A model generated the notes under the pieces. That model was not told the origin of the DNA, did no database searches, and was given only the letters and a program-made list of their open reading frames with translations. The translations under genes were made by a program, and so were the position numbers. This document shows positions 51,781-60,019 of a stretch of 64,000 nt of DNA, one piece after another (the stretch's first letter is position 1; each line of letters begins with the position of its first letter). Source of the stretch: Tubulanus polymorphus (taxonomy: Eukaryota; Nemertea; Palaeonemertea; Tubulaniformes; Tubulanidae); assembly GCF_964204645.1 (NCBI RefSeq), contig NC_134025.1, positions 18,322,001-18,386,000 on the forward strand, read 5' to 3'.

Positions 51781-53030
51781 ATGAGTGGGAGTTATATAAG
51801 TCCTTCCACGAATCATAGAATATCTAATGCTATTAAAGCAGAAAGATCACATCATATAATTACTCATAATCCTTCAAATATTAATCCCGATGAAACTTTA
51901 TACGTTAGAATCCCTCGATTAACACAAAATACTTTTTATGTTCCAAATAGTATTTATTTATCGGCCGATATAAAAGTAATCGGTAATAATAATAATTATG
52001 TTGTCGATAATGTTGGAAGATATTTGATTAAAAAGTTAACAATAAAGATTGGTCCAGAAACAGTTTTCTCATTAGATGATTATAATTTATTTATGCATTA
52101 TAAAGATTTATGGTTAACTAAAGAAAATAGAAATAATATGATATTTCAAGGAATCCAATCAGAAAACCATAATAAATTAAGATCTGAAGCCAATAACGCA
52201 GTAGTAAATAATGGCGTAGATAATTTGATTAAAAAGATTTATGGAAGTAAATATAAAATTCCATTAGACTTTGAATTGATAAATAATAATGCACCTTTAT
52301 ATAAATACGCAATTCAAGAAGATATTATATTTGAGATAACATTTGCTCCTGTAAATGAAATTGTATTATCTAGCGTTGTTAAAGATATGGGTTATAAATT
52401 ATCGAATATATGTTTAGAATATAACACAGTAACTAATGAAAATATTGCTAGCGCACAATTCAAACTCAATACAATCAAGGATTTTCATTATTATATGATT
52501 ATATTGATAAATTTAAAACTGTAACTATTAATGCAAATGATGAAATAATTAATGAGAATATTAACTTCCCAAGAAGATCTATTAAAGGTATATTAATATT
52601 TTTTACTATTGCAACATATTCTAATGGTGCAATAAATGTTGATAATTATTATAATCCTGAAATAACAAAAGTAGAAATAACTATCGAAGGAATAGCGAAT
52701 AAAATATTTTGCCAAGGAATGAGAATGATTGATCAATGGCCAGAAATTAAAAAACATTTTATGAATGAAAAAGTAAAATCATTTGAAAATTGTAATATTA
52801 ATCAAATTGATTATTATACCGGTAATAAATATGCATTATGGTTAGATTTTAGAACAACTAAAGATAATTCATTACATGGTTCTGGGAAAAAACTACAGAA
52901 CACTAAAGATGGAATACAATTATTTATGAAAAAGAATAAAGGAATCAAAAATTTTAAAATGCACATTTATATTATATCTGACGCGCAATTAAATATTGTA
53001 AATTCACAATTAGATAGTATTCAATATTAG
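51781..53030 (+). pseudogene. mcp: P2 major capsid protein (double jelly-roll type), one frameshift
   Basis: About 417 residues if read through. Starts MSGSYISPSTNHRISNAIKA, with a beta-rich first half (TLYVRIPRLTQNTFYVPNSI, YLIKKLTIKIG). A frameshift near 52480-52500 interrupts it, and reading continues in another frame through INFPRRSIKGILIFFT, WLDFRTTKDNSLHGSG and a C-terminus at 53030. Assignment as the double jelly-roll hexon protein is from size, composition and its place beside integrase and ATPase, as in Polintons. It would build the icosahedral shell. The start has a T-tract and TAAATAAATG. Confidence 0.75.
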
Positions 53031-53060
53031 AAATATAAAGTTAAAATTAAGGATATATAA

Positions 53061-53763
53061 ATGAGTGGTAAAAAAACTCCTAATACTAAAGAACAATATT
53101 TAAGAAATTTATATTACAACCCTGAGAGTTCGGTTGCTTATTCTTCTACTAAAAATATATGGCGTAAAGTAAAACAAGATAAATTAGATAAGATAATCCC
53201 ACAAAATTTAGTTAAATATAAAGATATAAATGAATTTATGTTAGAACAACCAACATATACAACACATAAAAAAATTGTTAGAAAATATAAAACTCGTAAA
53301 ACTATGGTAAGTTATGTAGATCAACAGTGGCAAGGAGATTTAATTGATATGAAAAATCTTAAAAAAGATAATAATGATTAATTTATATGGAGCATTTCTT
53401 GTAGATGATTTTGGTGAACCTAAATTTAAAGTTGGTCAAAATGTTAGAATTTCTAAGTATAAAAAGATATTTGACAAAGGATACGATCGAAATTTTACTA
53501 GAGAAATATATAAAATAAAAAAGGTAATAACAACAAAACCATATGTCTATAAATTAGAAGATTTAGATGGTGAAGAAGTTGATGGTTACTTTTACGAAGA
53601 AGAATTAAGTTTAACTACTGAAAATCTAGAACAAGAATATAAAATTGAAAAAGTATTAAAAACAAAAACTATTAAAAGAAAAAAATATTCTTTAGTAAAA
53701 TGGGTTGGATGGCCAGATAAATTCAATGAATGGATATTATCAAGTAAAATTAAAAATATATAA
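53061..53763 (+). pseudogene. int: P2 integrase lacking its catalytic core, chromodomain retained
   Basis: The N-terminal part (53061-53381) has LRNLYYNPESSVAYSS, the YTTHKKIVRKYKTRKT basic stretch and YVDQQWQGDLIDM with the first catalytic Asp, then stops after KKDNND. The second part (53374-53763) resumes at LYGAFLVDDFGEPKFKVGQN and ends with a chromodomain (YKIEKVLKTK..YSLVKWVGWPDKFNEW). About 150 residues with the second Asp and the Glu, present in P1 (22075-22450), are missing. GATAAT words at the joint suggest a microhomology deletion. Confidence 0.85.
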
Positions 53764-54372
53764 ATGAATAAAGAATTATTTATATTTGAGCCTCATAATA
53801 TGTTAATTTCTGGTGTAACAAATTGTGGAAAAACTTATTTTATATTAAATTTATTAGAAACTGTTTATGAAAACTATTTTGATAATATAGTATTATTTTG
53901 TCCAACATATGAATTTAATCAAACTTATGATAGAAACATTACTAGAAATAATAAATTTATTATATTAGATCCTAAAACAGTAAAAGAAAATTTAGATAAT
54001 TGTATAAAAATAGCAATTGATATTTATAAAGGATCAAATACATTATTTATCATAGATGATTGTGCTAATCTACATGATTCAAAAGTTAGAGAAAGTGAGT
54101 TATGTTATTTAGCTTTCTCTGGCAGACATTTTGGGATAACAACTTGGGTTTTAAATCAAAAATATAATTCAATTGTTAAAGACTTTAGAGAAAACATTAG
54201 ATTTCTAGTTTTATTCTACAATAAAGATAGAAAATCGATGAAAAATGCACTTGAGGAAAATGATATTATTCCACATGATTTACATAATGAATATATGGAT
54301 GAGTTGAAAAATATTAAAAGATCAAAATTACTATTTAGATTACAACACCCATTTAAATATGAATTTATTTAA
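53764..54372 (+). CDS. P2 genome-packaging ATPase (A32/FtsK-HerA type)
   Basis: 202 residues. Walker A GVTNCGKTYF (17-26, Lys23), Walker B LFIIDDCA near 96-103, and a downstream sensor-like GRHFGITTWVLNQKY. Short and compact as usual for Polinton and virophage packaging ATPases, which drive DNA into the capsid. Intact frame, close to the P1 pseudogene in sequence. Start in ATATAAATG directly after integrase. Confidence 0.9.
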   Translation: MNKELFIFEPHNMLISGVTNCGKTYFILNLLETVYENYFDNIVLFCPTYEFNQTYDRNITRNNKFIILDPKTVKENLDNCIKIAIDIYKGSNTLFIIDDCANLHDSKVRESELCYLAFSGRHFGITTWVLNQKYNSIVKDFRENIRFLVLFYNKDRKSMKNALEENDIIPHDLHNEYMDELKNIKRSKLLFRLQHPFKYEFI

Positions 54373-54656
54373 ATTCAATTAGTTTGTTAATCTAGTTGAA
54401 TTCTAGTTATTGGTAGTTGTAACAAAAATCAAATAGATTTAACAATATTTTAACTAGCTTGTTAATCTAGTTTAATTCTAGTTATATTCTAGTTGAATTC
54501 TAGTTGTTAGTAGTTGAAACAAAAATCAACTAGATTTAACAAGAAATAAACAAAAACAATAATATTTCAACTAGCTTGTTAATCTAGTTGAATTCTAGTT
54601 ACATTCTAGTTAAATTCTAGTTGCAACATCACACAACTAATTTTTTTATTATAAAA
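54373..54656 (+). repeat. CTAGTT-rich noncoding tandem region of P2
   Basis: Repeated TTGTTAATCTAGTTGAATTC / TCTAGTTRWATTCTAGTT words in about three irregular units with AACAAAAATCAA linkers. No gene. The same TTCTAGTTGAA words form the palindrome centre of P3, hinting at shared origin or function such as replication or transcription control. Confidence 0.65.
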
Positions 54657-55262
54657 ATGGGAGGTGAAAAGAAAATAAAATCTAAAAATGGTGATGTTCC
54701 AATTGAAAAAACTTTAGATGATTTAGGAATAACAGAAAACAAATTAATTCCAGATGATGGTGCTTTAAATAATGTTACAACAAATAATAATTATGAATAT
54801 TATCTTTATTGTAAACATCAATTAGAAATATTAATAGCATCTGGAAAATGTAAAAATTTTGTCGGTAAAAATTTAACTTATAATGAATTAGATACAATGA
54901 AATCAGTTGAAATTATTAGATTATTTAAGATTTATGAAGCCGCGAGAACAGCTAAAATTAATGACGCGATATCAGAAAATGTAGTAAAAGGTTATAGTAA
55001 ATTATGTAATTATATACTACCAATTGAAGATGAAAATAGATTATATTCCGATTTAAAAAATGACTATTTAGTTATGACTGAATTAAATAAATGGATTGGA
55101 TATTTATCATTTCAATTAGGTGGATTTATGACATTATTATCAACTGGGGTTATAACATTTTCAAATATTGAAAGTAAAAATATTTCTATAATAAATGAGC
55201 GAGGTGAAAGAAGTGAAGGAATTAACTGTGAAGAAAAAACCGAGAACTCAGAAACAAATTGA
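54657..55262 (+). CDS. P2 conserved Polinton protein with membrane segment, 201 residues
   Basis: Start chosen at ATG 54657 (MGGEKKIKSK) after a T7 tract and TATAAAAATG, not at an upstream non-ATG codon. Homologous to P1 21099-21686: KTLDDLGIT, YYLYCKHQLEILIASGKC, DENRLYSDLKNDYLVMTEL, then a hydrophobic segment near 158-178 (FQLGGFMTLLSTGVITF). Overlaps the next gene by 68 bp. Function unknown. Confidence 0.7.
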   Translation: MGGEKKIKSKNGDVPIEKTLDDLGITENKLIPDDGALNNVTTNNNYEYYLYCKHQLEILIASGKCKNFVGKNLTYNELDTMKSVEIIRLFKIYEAARTAKINDAISENVVKGYSKLCNYILPIEDENRLYSDLKNDYLVMTELNKWIGYLSFQLGGFMTLLSTGVITFSNIESKNISIINERGERSEGINCEEKTENSETN

Positions 55263-55566
55263 ATGGTCTCGACAATTAGGAATTAAATCACAAGAATATA
55301 AAAAAGCTGTAAAAGAAAAAATAAGTAATAAAAATGTTAATAAAAATGGTGAAAATATTGTTATTTCTACTCCTTCTGATAGTAGAATATTTGATAAATA
55401 TTTATATTTTACATTTGGATTTGTAATTGTATTCATTTTGATTGGGTATAATTGGTATAAGAAATCAAATAAAATTCATGATATTAGTAGTAATTCTGAA
55501 CCAACTGCTATCAAAAATGAAAGTACTTCTGAAATTCCAAAATTGATAATAAAAAAAATGGATTAA
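55195..55566 (+). CDS. P2 small single-pass membrane protein, 123 residues
   Basis: A basic N-terminus (KKKPRTQKQIEWSRQLGIKS), a hydrophobic segment at about 65-83 (YLYFTFGFVIVFILIGYNW) and a polar tail. Homologue of P1 21679-22020, with the same overlap arrangement. Ends at the left arm of a perfect hairpin. Confidence 0.7.
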   Translation: MSEVKEVKELTVKKKPRTQKQIEWSRQLGIKSQEYKKAVKEKISNKNVNKNGENIVISTPSDSRIFDKYLYFTFGFVIVFILIGYNWYKKSNKIHDISSNSEPTAIKNESTSEIPKLIIKKMD

Positions 55567-55697
55567 TAGAAATAATGAATATCTCACTACTTTTGTCTAT
55601 CACTGTGTGGGTGCTGTTTATGGCACCATCTATGTGGAGCAATTAAATTGTCCAGATAAGTCATTTCGGATTCTAGATATTCATTATTTCTATTAAT
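55562..55697. terminator. 23-bp perfect inverted repeat around a conserved 90-nt loop
   Basis: The arms 55562-55584 and 55675-55697 are perfectly complementary (left arm starts ATTAATAGAAATAATG). The loop contains CACTACTTTTGTCTATCA and TGTCCAGATAAGTCATTTCGG, which also occur (reverse complement) in P1 at 20788-20852. It sits between two convergent genes and could be a bidirectional terminator or a structured RNA; the loop conservation suggests more than a simple terminator. Confidence 0.5.
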
Positions 55698-55713
55698 TTA
55701 TTTTTTTTTAAAT

Positions 55714-56040
55714 TTAATCAACAATTTCTAAATCATGATGACCGTCTTCATTTTTCCCATGATATATTATTTTAAATCCTACTAAATCTTTCAATTCCTC
55801 CGTACTCAATGAAACCCATTTATCGGGTAAAAACACTTTAAATTCTCGCGATGTACTAACATTACAGTAGCTTAAATTAGCTGATACTTTCTCTCCATAT
55901 TTAGTTTTTATCTTTTCTAATTTCAATATTTTATGTTCAATTTCTTTTGTAACATCAACTAACTTTTTTATTTCAAATTGTTTTTTTGCTGGTTTTATTC
56001 TGTTATTTATTGTTGCTAAGAATGCTTTTCTATCTCCCAT
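55714..56040 (-). CDS. P2 terminal protein-coding gene, 108 residues
   Basis: Starts MGDRKAFLATINNRIKPAKK at the inner edge of the right terminal repeat. It has a coiled-coil-like middle (DVTKEIEHKILKLEKIKTKY) and ends with LPDKWVSLSTEELKDLVG and YHGKNEDGHHDLEIVD. P1 keeps the C-terminal half and P3 keeps two copies of the N-terminal half, so this is a stable right-end marker of the family. Function unknown; an early or replication-linked role is possible from its terminal position. Confidence 0.7.
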   Translation of the reverse strand: MGDRKAFLATINNRIKPAKKQFEIKKLVDVTKEIEHKILKLEKIKTKYGEKVSANLSYCNVSTSREFKVFLPDKWVSLSTEELKDLVGFKIIYHGKNEDGHHDLEIVD

Positions 56041-56156
56041 TTATTAGGAAAAAAAATTACTTGTGGTGATGAGTGTTAGGAAAAAAATTACTTGTGGTGA
56101 TGAGTGGTGTCTCGTCCTCTCGTCCTCTGGTATGAAACCCACATATTCTAATTACT
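56030..56156 (-). repeat. P2 right terminal inverted repeat
   Basis: Reverse complement of the left terminus to about 75 bp without visible mismatch; further in, both sides carry a duplicated CATCACCACAAGTAAT/T-tract unit with small length differences. Confidence 0.9.
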
Positions 56157-56162
56157 AACGGG
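56157..56162 (+). repeat. Polinton 2 target-site duplication, right (AACGGG)
   Basis: Second copy of the duplication; the BEL/Pao gag frame resumes directly after it. Confidence 0.95.
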
Positions 56163-56456
56163 AAAGCTAAACTAGCAGCAGTTCGTCGGCGGAATTTATG
56201 TTTTAACTGTCTTAAAACTGGACATCGTTCGTTTAACTGTAAGTCGACTTTTCTTTGTCGGAAGTGTAATAAGCGACATCATTCAGCTCTGTGCGACTCG
56301 TTTACAGAAAAGGTCAATTCTTCAATTAACAACGTTAGCCAGTCTAATAAGAGTAATGATTCGACATCTAATAGCGTACCGAGCGTCGGACTCGGATCAC
56401 CTCAGCCTACTGATAGTGGACAACCAGAGATTCAGTCATCAAAAGTTGATTTACCG
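56163..56456 (+). pseudogene. gag: BEL/Pao gag C-terminal part: zinc knuckles
   Basis: Continues the gag frame broken at 40065. Shows LCFNCLKTGHRSFNC and FLCRKCNKRHHSALC, two CCHC/CCHH-type knuckles, then a Ser/Asn-rich linker leading into pol without a stop. Confidence 0.85.
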
Positions 56457-58372
56457 GTGAAGGATGTTAGTCAAAACTTTTTGAGTATTAATAAGTCGTC
56501 GTGTAGTAATGTTCTACTTAAAACTGCGCTAGCTCCGGTCAGTAATGGAAGTGATAATTCGTTTTCTCATAATGCGAATATTATGCTGGATGATGGATCT
56601 CAGCGTACTTTCATTACGACACAGTTGGCCGCTCAGTTAAAATTATCGCCTATAGGGAAAGAAAATCTGAACGTTTCTACATTCGGTAACACGGATTATG
56701 TTTCGAGAGAGTGTGATTTAGTTAAATTACATTTACAGTGTGTAGATAAATCGTATTTATCTATTCGTGCATTGGTTGTTCCGCATATAACCAATCCAGT
56801 GTTCGTAGCTGAGCGTACGAATATTAACAATATACAGTCACATGGATTAAAGTTAGCTCATCCGTTGACAGAACCTGTGGGTCGATTCGATATATCGCTT
56901 TTGATTGGTGCAGACCAGTATTATGACATTGTGACCGATGAAGTTATTCGATTTGACGACTGTAACACTGTCGCAGTGGGTTCGAAACTCGGATTTATAT
57001 TAGCTGGACCAATATGTTCGTCTACGTGGGATTCTACGCCGTCAGTTATGATTGTTAACACTGAGAATCAATTACTTGAAAGTTTCTGGTCGTTGGAGAA
57101 TATTGGAATACACGATAAAATCTGTCCGACCAAGGATGTTCTATCAGATTATGTTGATACAGGTATTCAACTGCGCGATGGAAAATATTATGCGAAATTC
57201 CCATGGAAGGATTCTCATCCGGAACTTCCTACTAATCGTTTCATAGCTGAGAAACTTACTCGTAGTACCGTTCGTAGACTTGGTAAGAAACCCGATTTAT
57301 TAGCGAAATATCACGAAATTATGATGGATCAGTTGTCTCGGGATTTTATAGAACTTGTTGACTTGGATAAGCCGGTATCTGATAAAGAGCATTATATAGC
57401 ACACCATTGCGTATTCAGAGATAGTGCTACTACGCCCATACGAGTAGTTTTTAACTGTTCTTGCTGTTCTGGGAAAGACAAACCGTGTCTTAATGACTGC
57501 TTGGAGTCCGGGCCTCCGTTGTTGAATAATATTACGTCGATTTTACTCCGTTTTCGTAGCGGTTACTATGGATTTACTTCGGATATCGAAAAGGCGTTCC
57601 TTAATATAGCTTTAGAAGAAGAGGATAGAGATTCGACACGCTTTTTCTGGTTGAGTGACCCTACTGATGTAGAAAGTGACTTTGTCGTGTATCGTTTTAA
57701 GTCTGTGTTATTCGGTGCGTCGAGCTCGCCTTTTATTTTAAATGCGACCCTGCTGAAACACTTAAGTGGATAACGTTATATCAGGAGCAGATACTATCAG
57801 TGAATCGATTGAATATTATAAAGCTTCGAGAAGTATTATGTCTGATGGTGGATTCAACATTCGTTCGTGGTCATCTAATTGCGATGACGTCACTAGATTA
57901 GCTGACTCTGATGGAGTATTAGAAAAGAGTACTGAAGTCAGTGTTCTCGGCCTTCGGTGGAATACCGTTAGTGACATGTTGTCATTGAATCGAAAAACTG
58001 TGCTACAAGACTCTCAAGATCTAGTTACGAAACGGAATATTCTTCATTCGTCTGCAACTATGTACGATCCGCTTGGATTTCTATCACCGTTACTTATCAC
58101 CGCTAAGACTTTGTTACAAGACATTTGGCGAAAATGATTGGGATGATAAGTTACCGCCCGATTTTGAAGATCGCTGGAACAAGATTAATTCAGATATTCA
58201 AAGCGCATCTTTGGTAATACCGAGGAGATATTTTGATCGACCTATTGACTCTGGGTGTACGATTCATGTTTTCGGCGATTCTTCGCAAACGTCTTATGGA
58301 GCTGTGGCGTATATAGTACAATTAAATTCAAGATGGCGGAATCGGTCGACGTGTTTTCGCTCTAGTCCATAA
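56457..58372 (+). pseudogene. pol: BEL/Pao pol: protease and reverse transcriptase, frameshifted
   Basis: Retropepsin-like region with IMLDDGSQRTFIT (56577-56620). RT follows with TSDIEKAFLNIALEEEDRDS (motif A, about 57578) and VLFGASSSPFILNATL. A frameshift near 57770 is followed by DNVISG of the Y-DN catalytic motif and LGLRWN (to 58137); another shift near 58130 leads to the RNase H start (58150-58372; HVFGDSSQTSYGAVAYI with the first Asp). The LINE then interrupts it. Confidence 0.85.
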
Positions 58373-58374
58373 AA

Positions 58375-58940
58375 ATTACCGCTCAAAGTAAAACAGTGAC
58401 TACGTTTAAAATCTAAACACTTTCGATCTTTGGAATACTGTCGAATGAACCGTTGGGCAGCATCTGAAGCCACAAGAGCTGCCCCAGACCGTGTTTCACC
58501 GAGGAAAACCGTACGTGAGTGTGCTCAAACTTTAATAGTTGCTTAACACGTTTAACACAAATCAGCTGATATTAAATTAGCGCAAAGTTGAGGAGATCGT
58601 TATAGTGTAAGAAAGACGGCTCTGCAGAAATCTACGTTCGTCAGATATCGACTTTTCTTTTTGTTGGTTCTGTTGGTTTTGTGTTTAAATTGGAATTGCT
58701 TCAAATAAGTCGCCATTTTTAATTCAATCGTGGTGCATACTCGACATACACAACCGATCCGAACTCAAATCGTTCCGCTCTACTGAACAAGAAGTACCGA
58801 GCTGTAAACAACCAAAGCTTGTGACTCCCGGTCGCTCAGTATTCCCGTTATTGCAGTCGTCAATCTGACATGACCGCTCAGTATTTCCGTTAACAAACGC
58901 GTGCGCAAAAATAGCGATACTGAAAAGAAAAGGAACAAAA
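58375..58940 (+). other. LINE 5' untranslated region
   Basis: No open frame of note; ends shortly before the ORF1 ATG at 58941. An internal promoter is expected by family knowledge but cannot be pointed to. Confidence 0.5.
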
Positions 58941-59991
58941 ATGTCCACCAACGAGTGTAAGAGCTGCAGCAACATCGAGACTCTGCTCCAGGAAATCCTT
59001 CAGAAAATCAGCATTCTACCGGAAGTAAACGAAAAAGTTGATCGAATGACTACCTCACTAGCAAACCTAACAACTCGTGTTGTATCCGTCGAAGCTGATC
59101 TGAAAGCGAATAAAAATTCCGTTGCGAATATGAGAAATGAGCTAGACGAAATACGAAGAAATCTGATCAACTCATCAAAATTAACCTCTGAAGTCAGAAA
59201 AATTGCCGAAAAAACCGCAGAACGTGTCAACTCTCTTGAGAATTACGGCCGTCGGGAAAATGTGATTTTTTACGGTATCCCAGAACAGGACCGCGAAAAC
59301 TGCGAGGAACTAGTGCGTCAAATAATCAGGGAGAAACTGGAGATCGACCAAGCAAACCATATCAAATTTCAGCGGGTTCATAGGCTGAATCGAAAAACCA
59401 GAAAAACCGGAACGCGTGGCATTATTGCACGATTCGCACTTTACACCGACAGAGAGCGCGTCAGACGCCAAGCTTACAAACTTAAGAATAGCGCTATATC
59501 GATAAGTGAAGATTACAGCCCCGAAACAGCTGTAAAGATTCGCGAAATGCTGCCGATTAAGAAATTAGCCACAAAAGCCGGTCACAGCCTTTTTCAACTG
59601 GAACGACAATCTCGTCGTAGACTCTGAAATATACAGAGGCGATGGAAGCGAATTTCATAACGTAGCGAAAGTAACCGACCAACCGGCTTACGAAGAAGCG
59701 GTAGCCAATCAAGCGAAGATAAATCCCCCTCGCGATGGACTTTTCACTTTTCGCGCTGACCTTGAACACGTACTAACAGCGACATCGACAGCACCACGCA
59801 ACTTGCCCTCGAGACAAACGGCCAAGCGCACGTCTAGGAAACCCGAGCCGAAACGGCCACGCATTGCATCGGACGAAACTGTAAACGTGGGCGCAGCCTT
59901 GGAAGGAGCGCGCGTGGTATTAGACATGAACGCGGACCAATTCATCCCTACCGAAGCTAATCGTGAAGCTCCCCCCTCGGTTGAGGCATAA
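58941..59991 (+). pseudogene. LINE ORF1 protein (L1-type RNA-binding), one frameshift
   Basis: Starts MSTNECKSCSNIETLLQEIL, with a coiled coil at about 20-100 and an RRM-like ENYGRRENVIFYGIPEQDRE region. The FQRVHRLNRKTRKTGTRGII and RRQAYKLKNSAISISEDYSP blocks follow, as in L1 ORF1p/Transposase_22. A frameshift near 59610 separates the C-terminal basic part (KRTSRKPEPKRPRIASDE), which continues to 59991. Binds LINE RNA in the family. Confidence 0.8.
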
Positions 59992-60019
59992 CAGGAGACC
60001 ACAGAGCATATTTCGACTA

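Larger units (their letters stand above)
46575..54659 (+). promoter_or_regulatory. Recurrent T-tract plus TAAATG start-site motif in P2
   Basis: Start codons at 46598, 47374, 47716, 47966, 48408, 48859, 50264, 51781 and 54657 are preceded, within about 25 bp, by (G/T)TAATTTTTTT followed by 3-8 bases and TATAA, TAAATAA or TATAAA joined to ATG. Starts 40182, 46529 (minus) and 56040 (minus) show T-tract, CCTAATAAATG. The layout parallels poxvirus late promoters (T-rich core, spacer, TAAATG). Starts 53061 and 53764 keep ATATAAATG but lack a strong T-tract. Confidence 0.65.
40066..56156 (+). mobile_element. Polinton/Maverick element 2 (P2), 16.1 kb, structurally complete
   Basis: Terminal inverted repeats start AGTAATTAGAATATGTGGGT, with AACGGG 6-bp target duplications on both sides. 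It encodes fourteen genes: polB with intein, a VLTF3-like protein, two capsid proteins, integrase, packaging ATPase, and eight conserved or unknown proteins. Genes are tightly packed and AT-rich, unlike the host retroelement around them. I found no adenain-like cysteine protease, usually present in Polintons. Lesions: frameshifts in both capsid genes and an internal deletion in integrase. Confidence 0.92.

Noticed and set aside
51238-51816. 192-codon minus-strand frame across the coiled-coil gene end
   Set aside because: It is the antisense shadow of the membrane-protein gene and the tandem 3' repeats.
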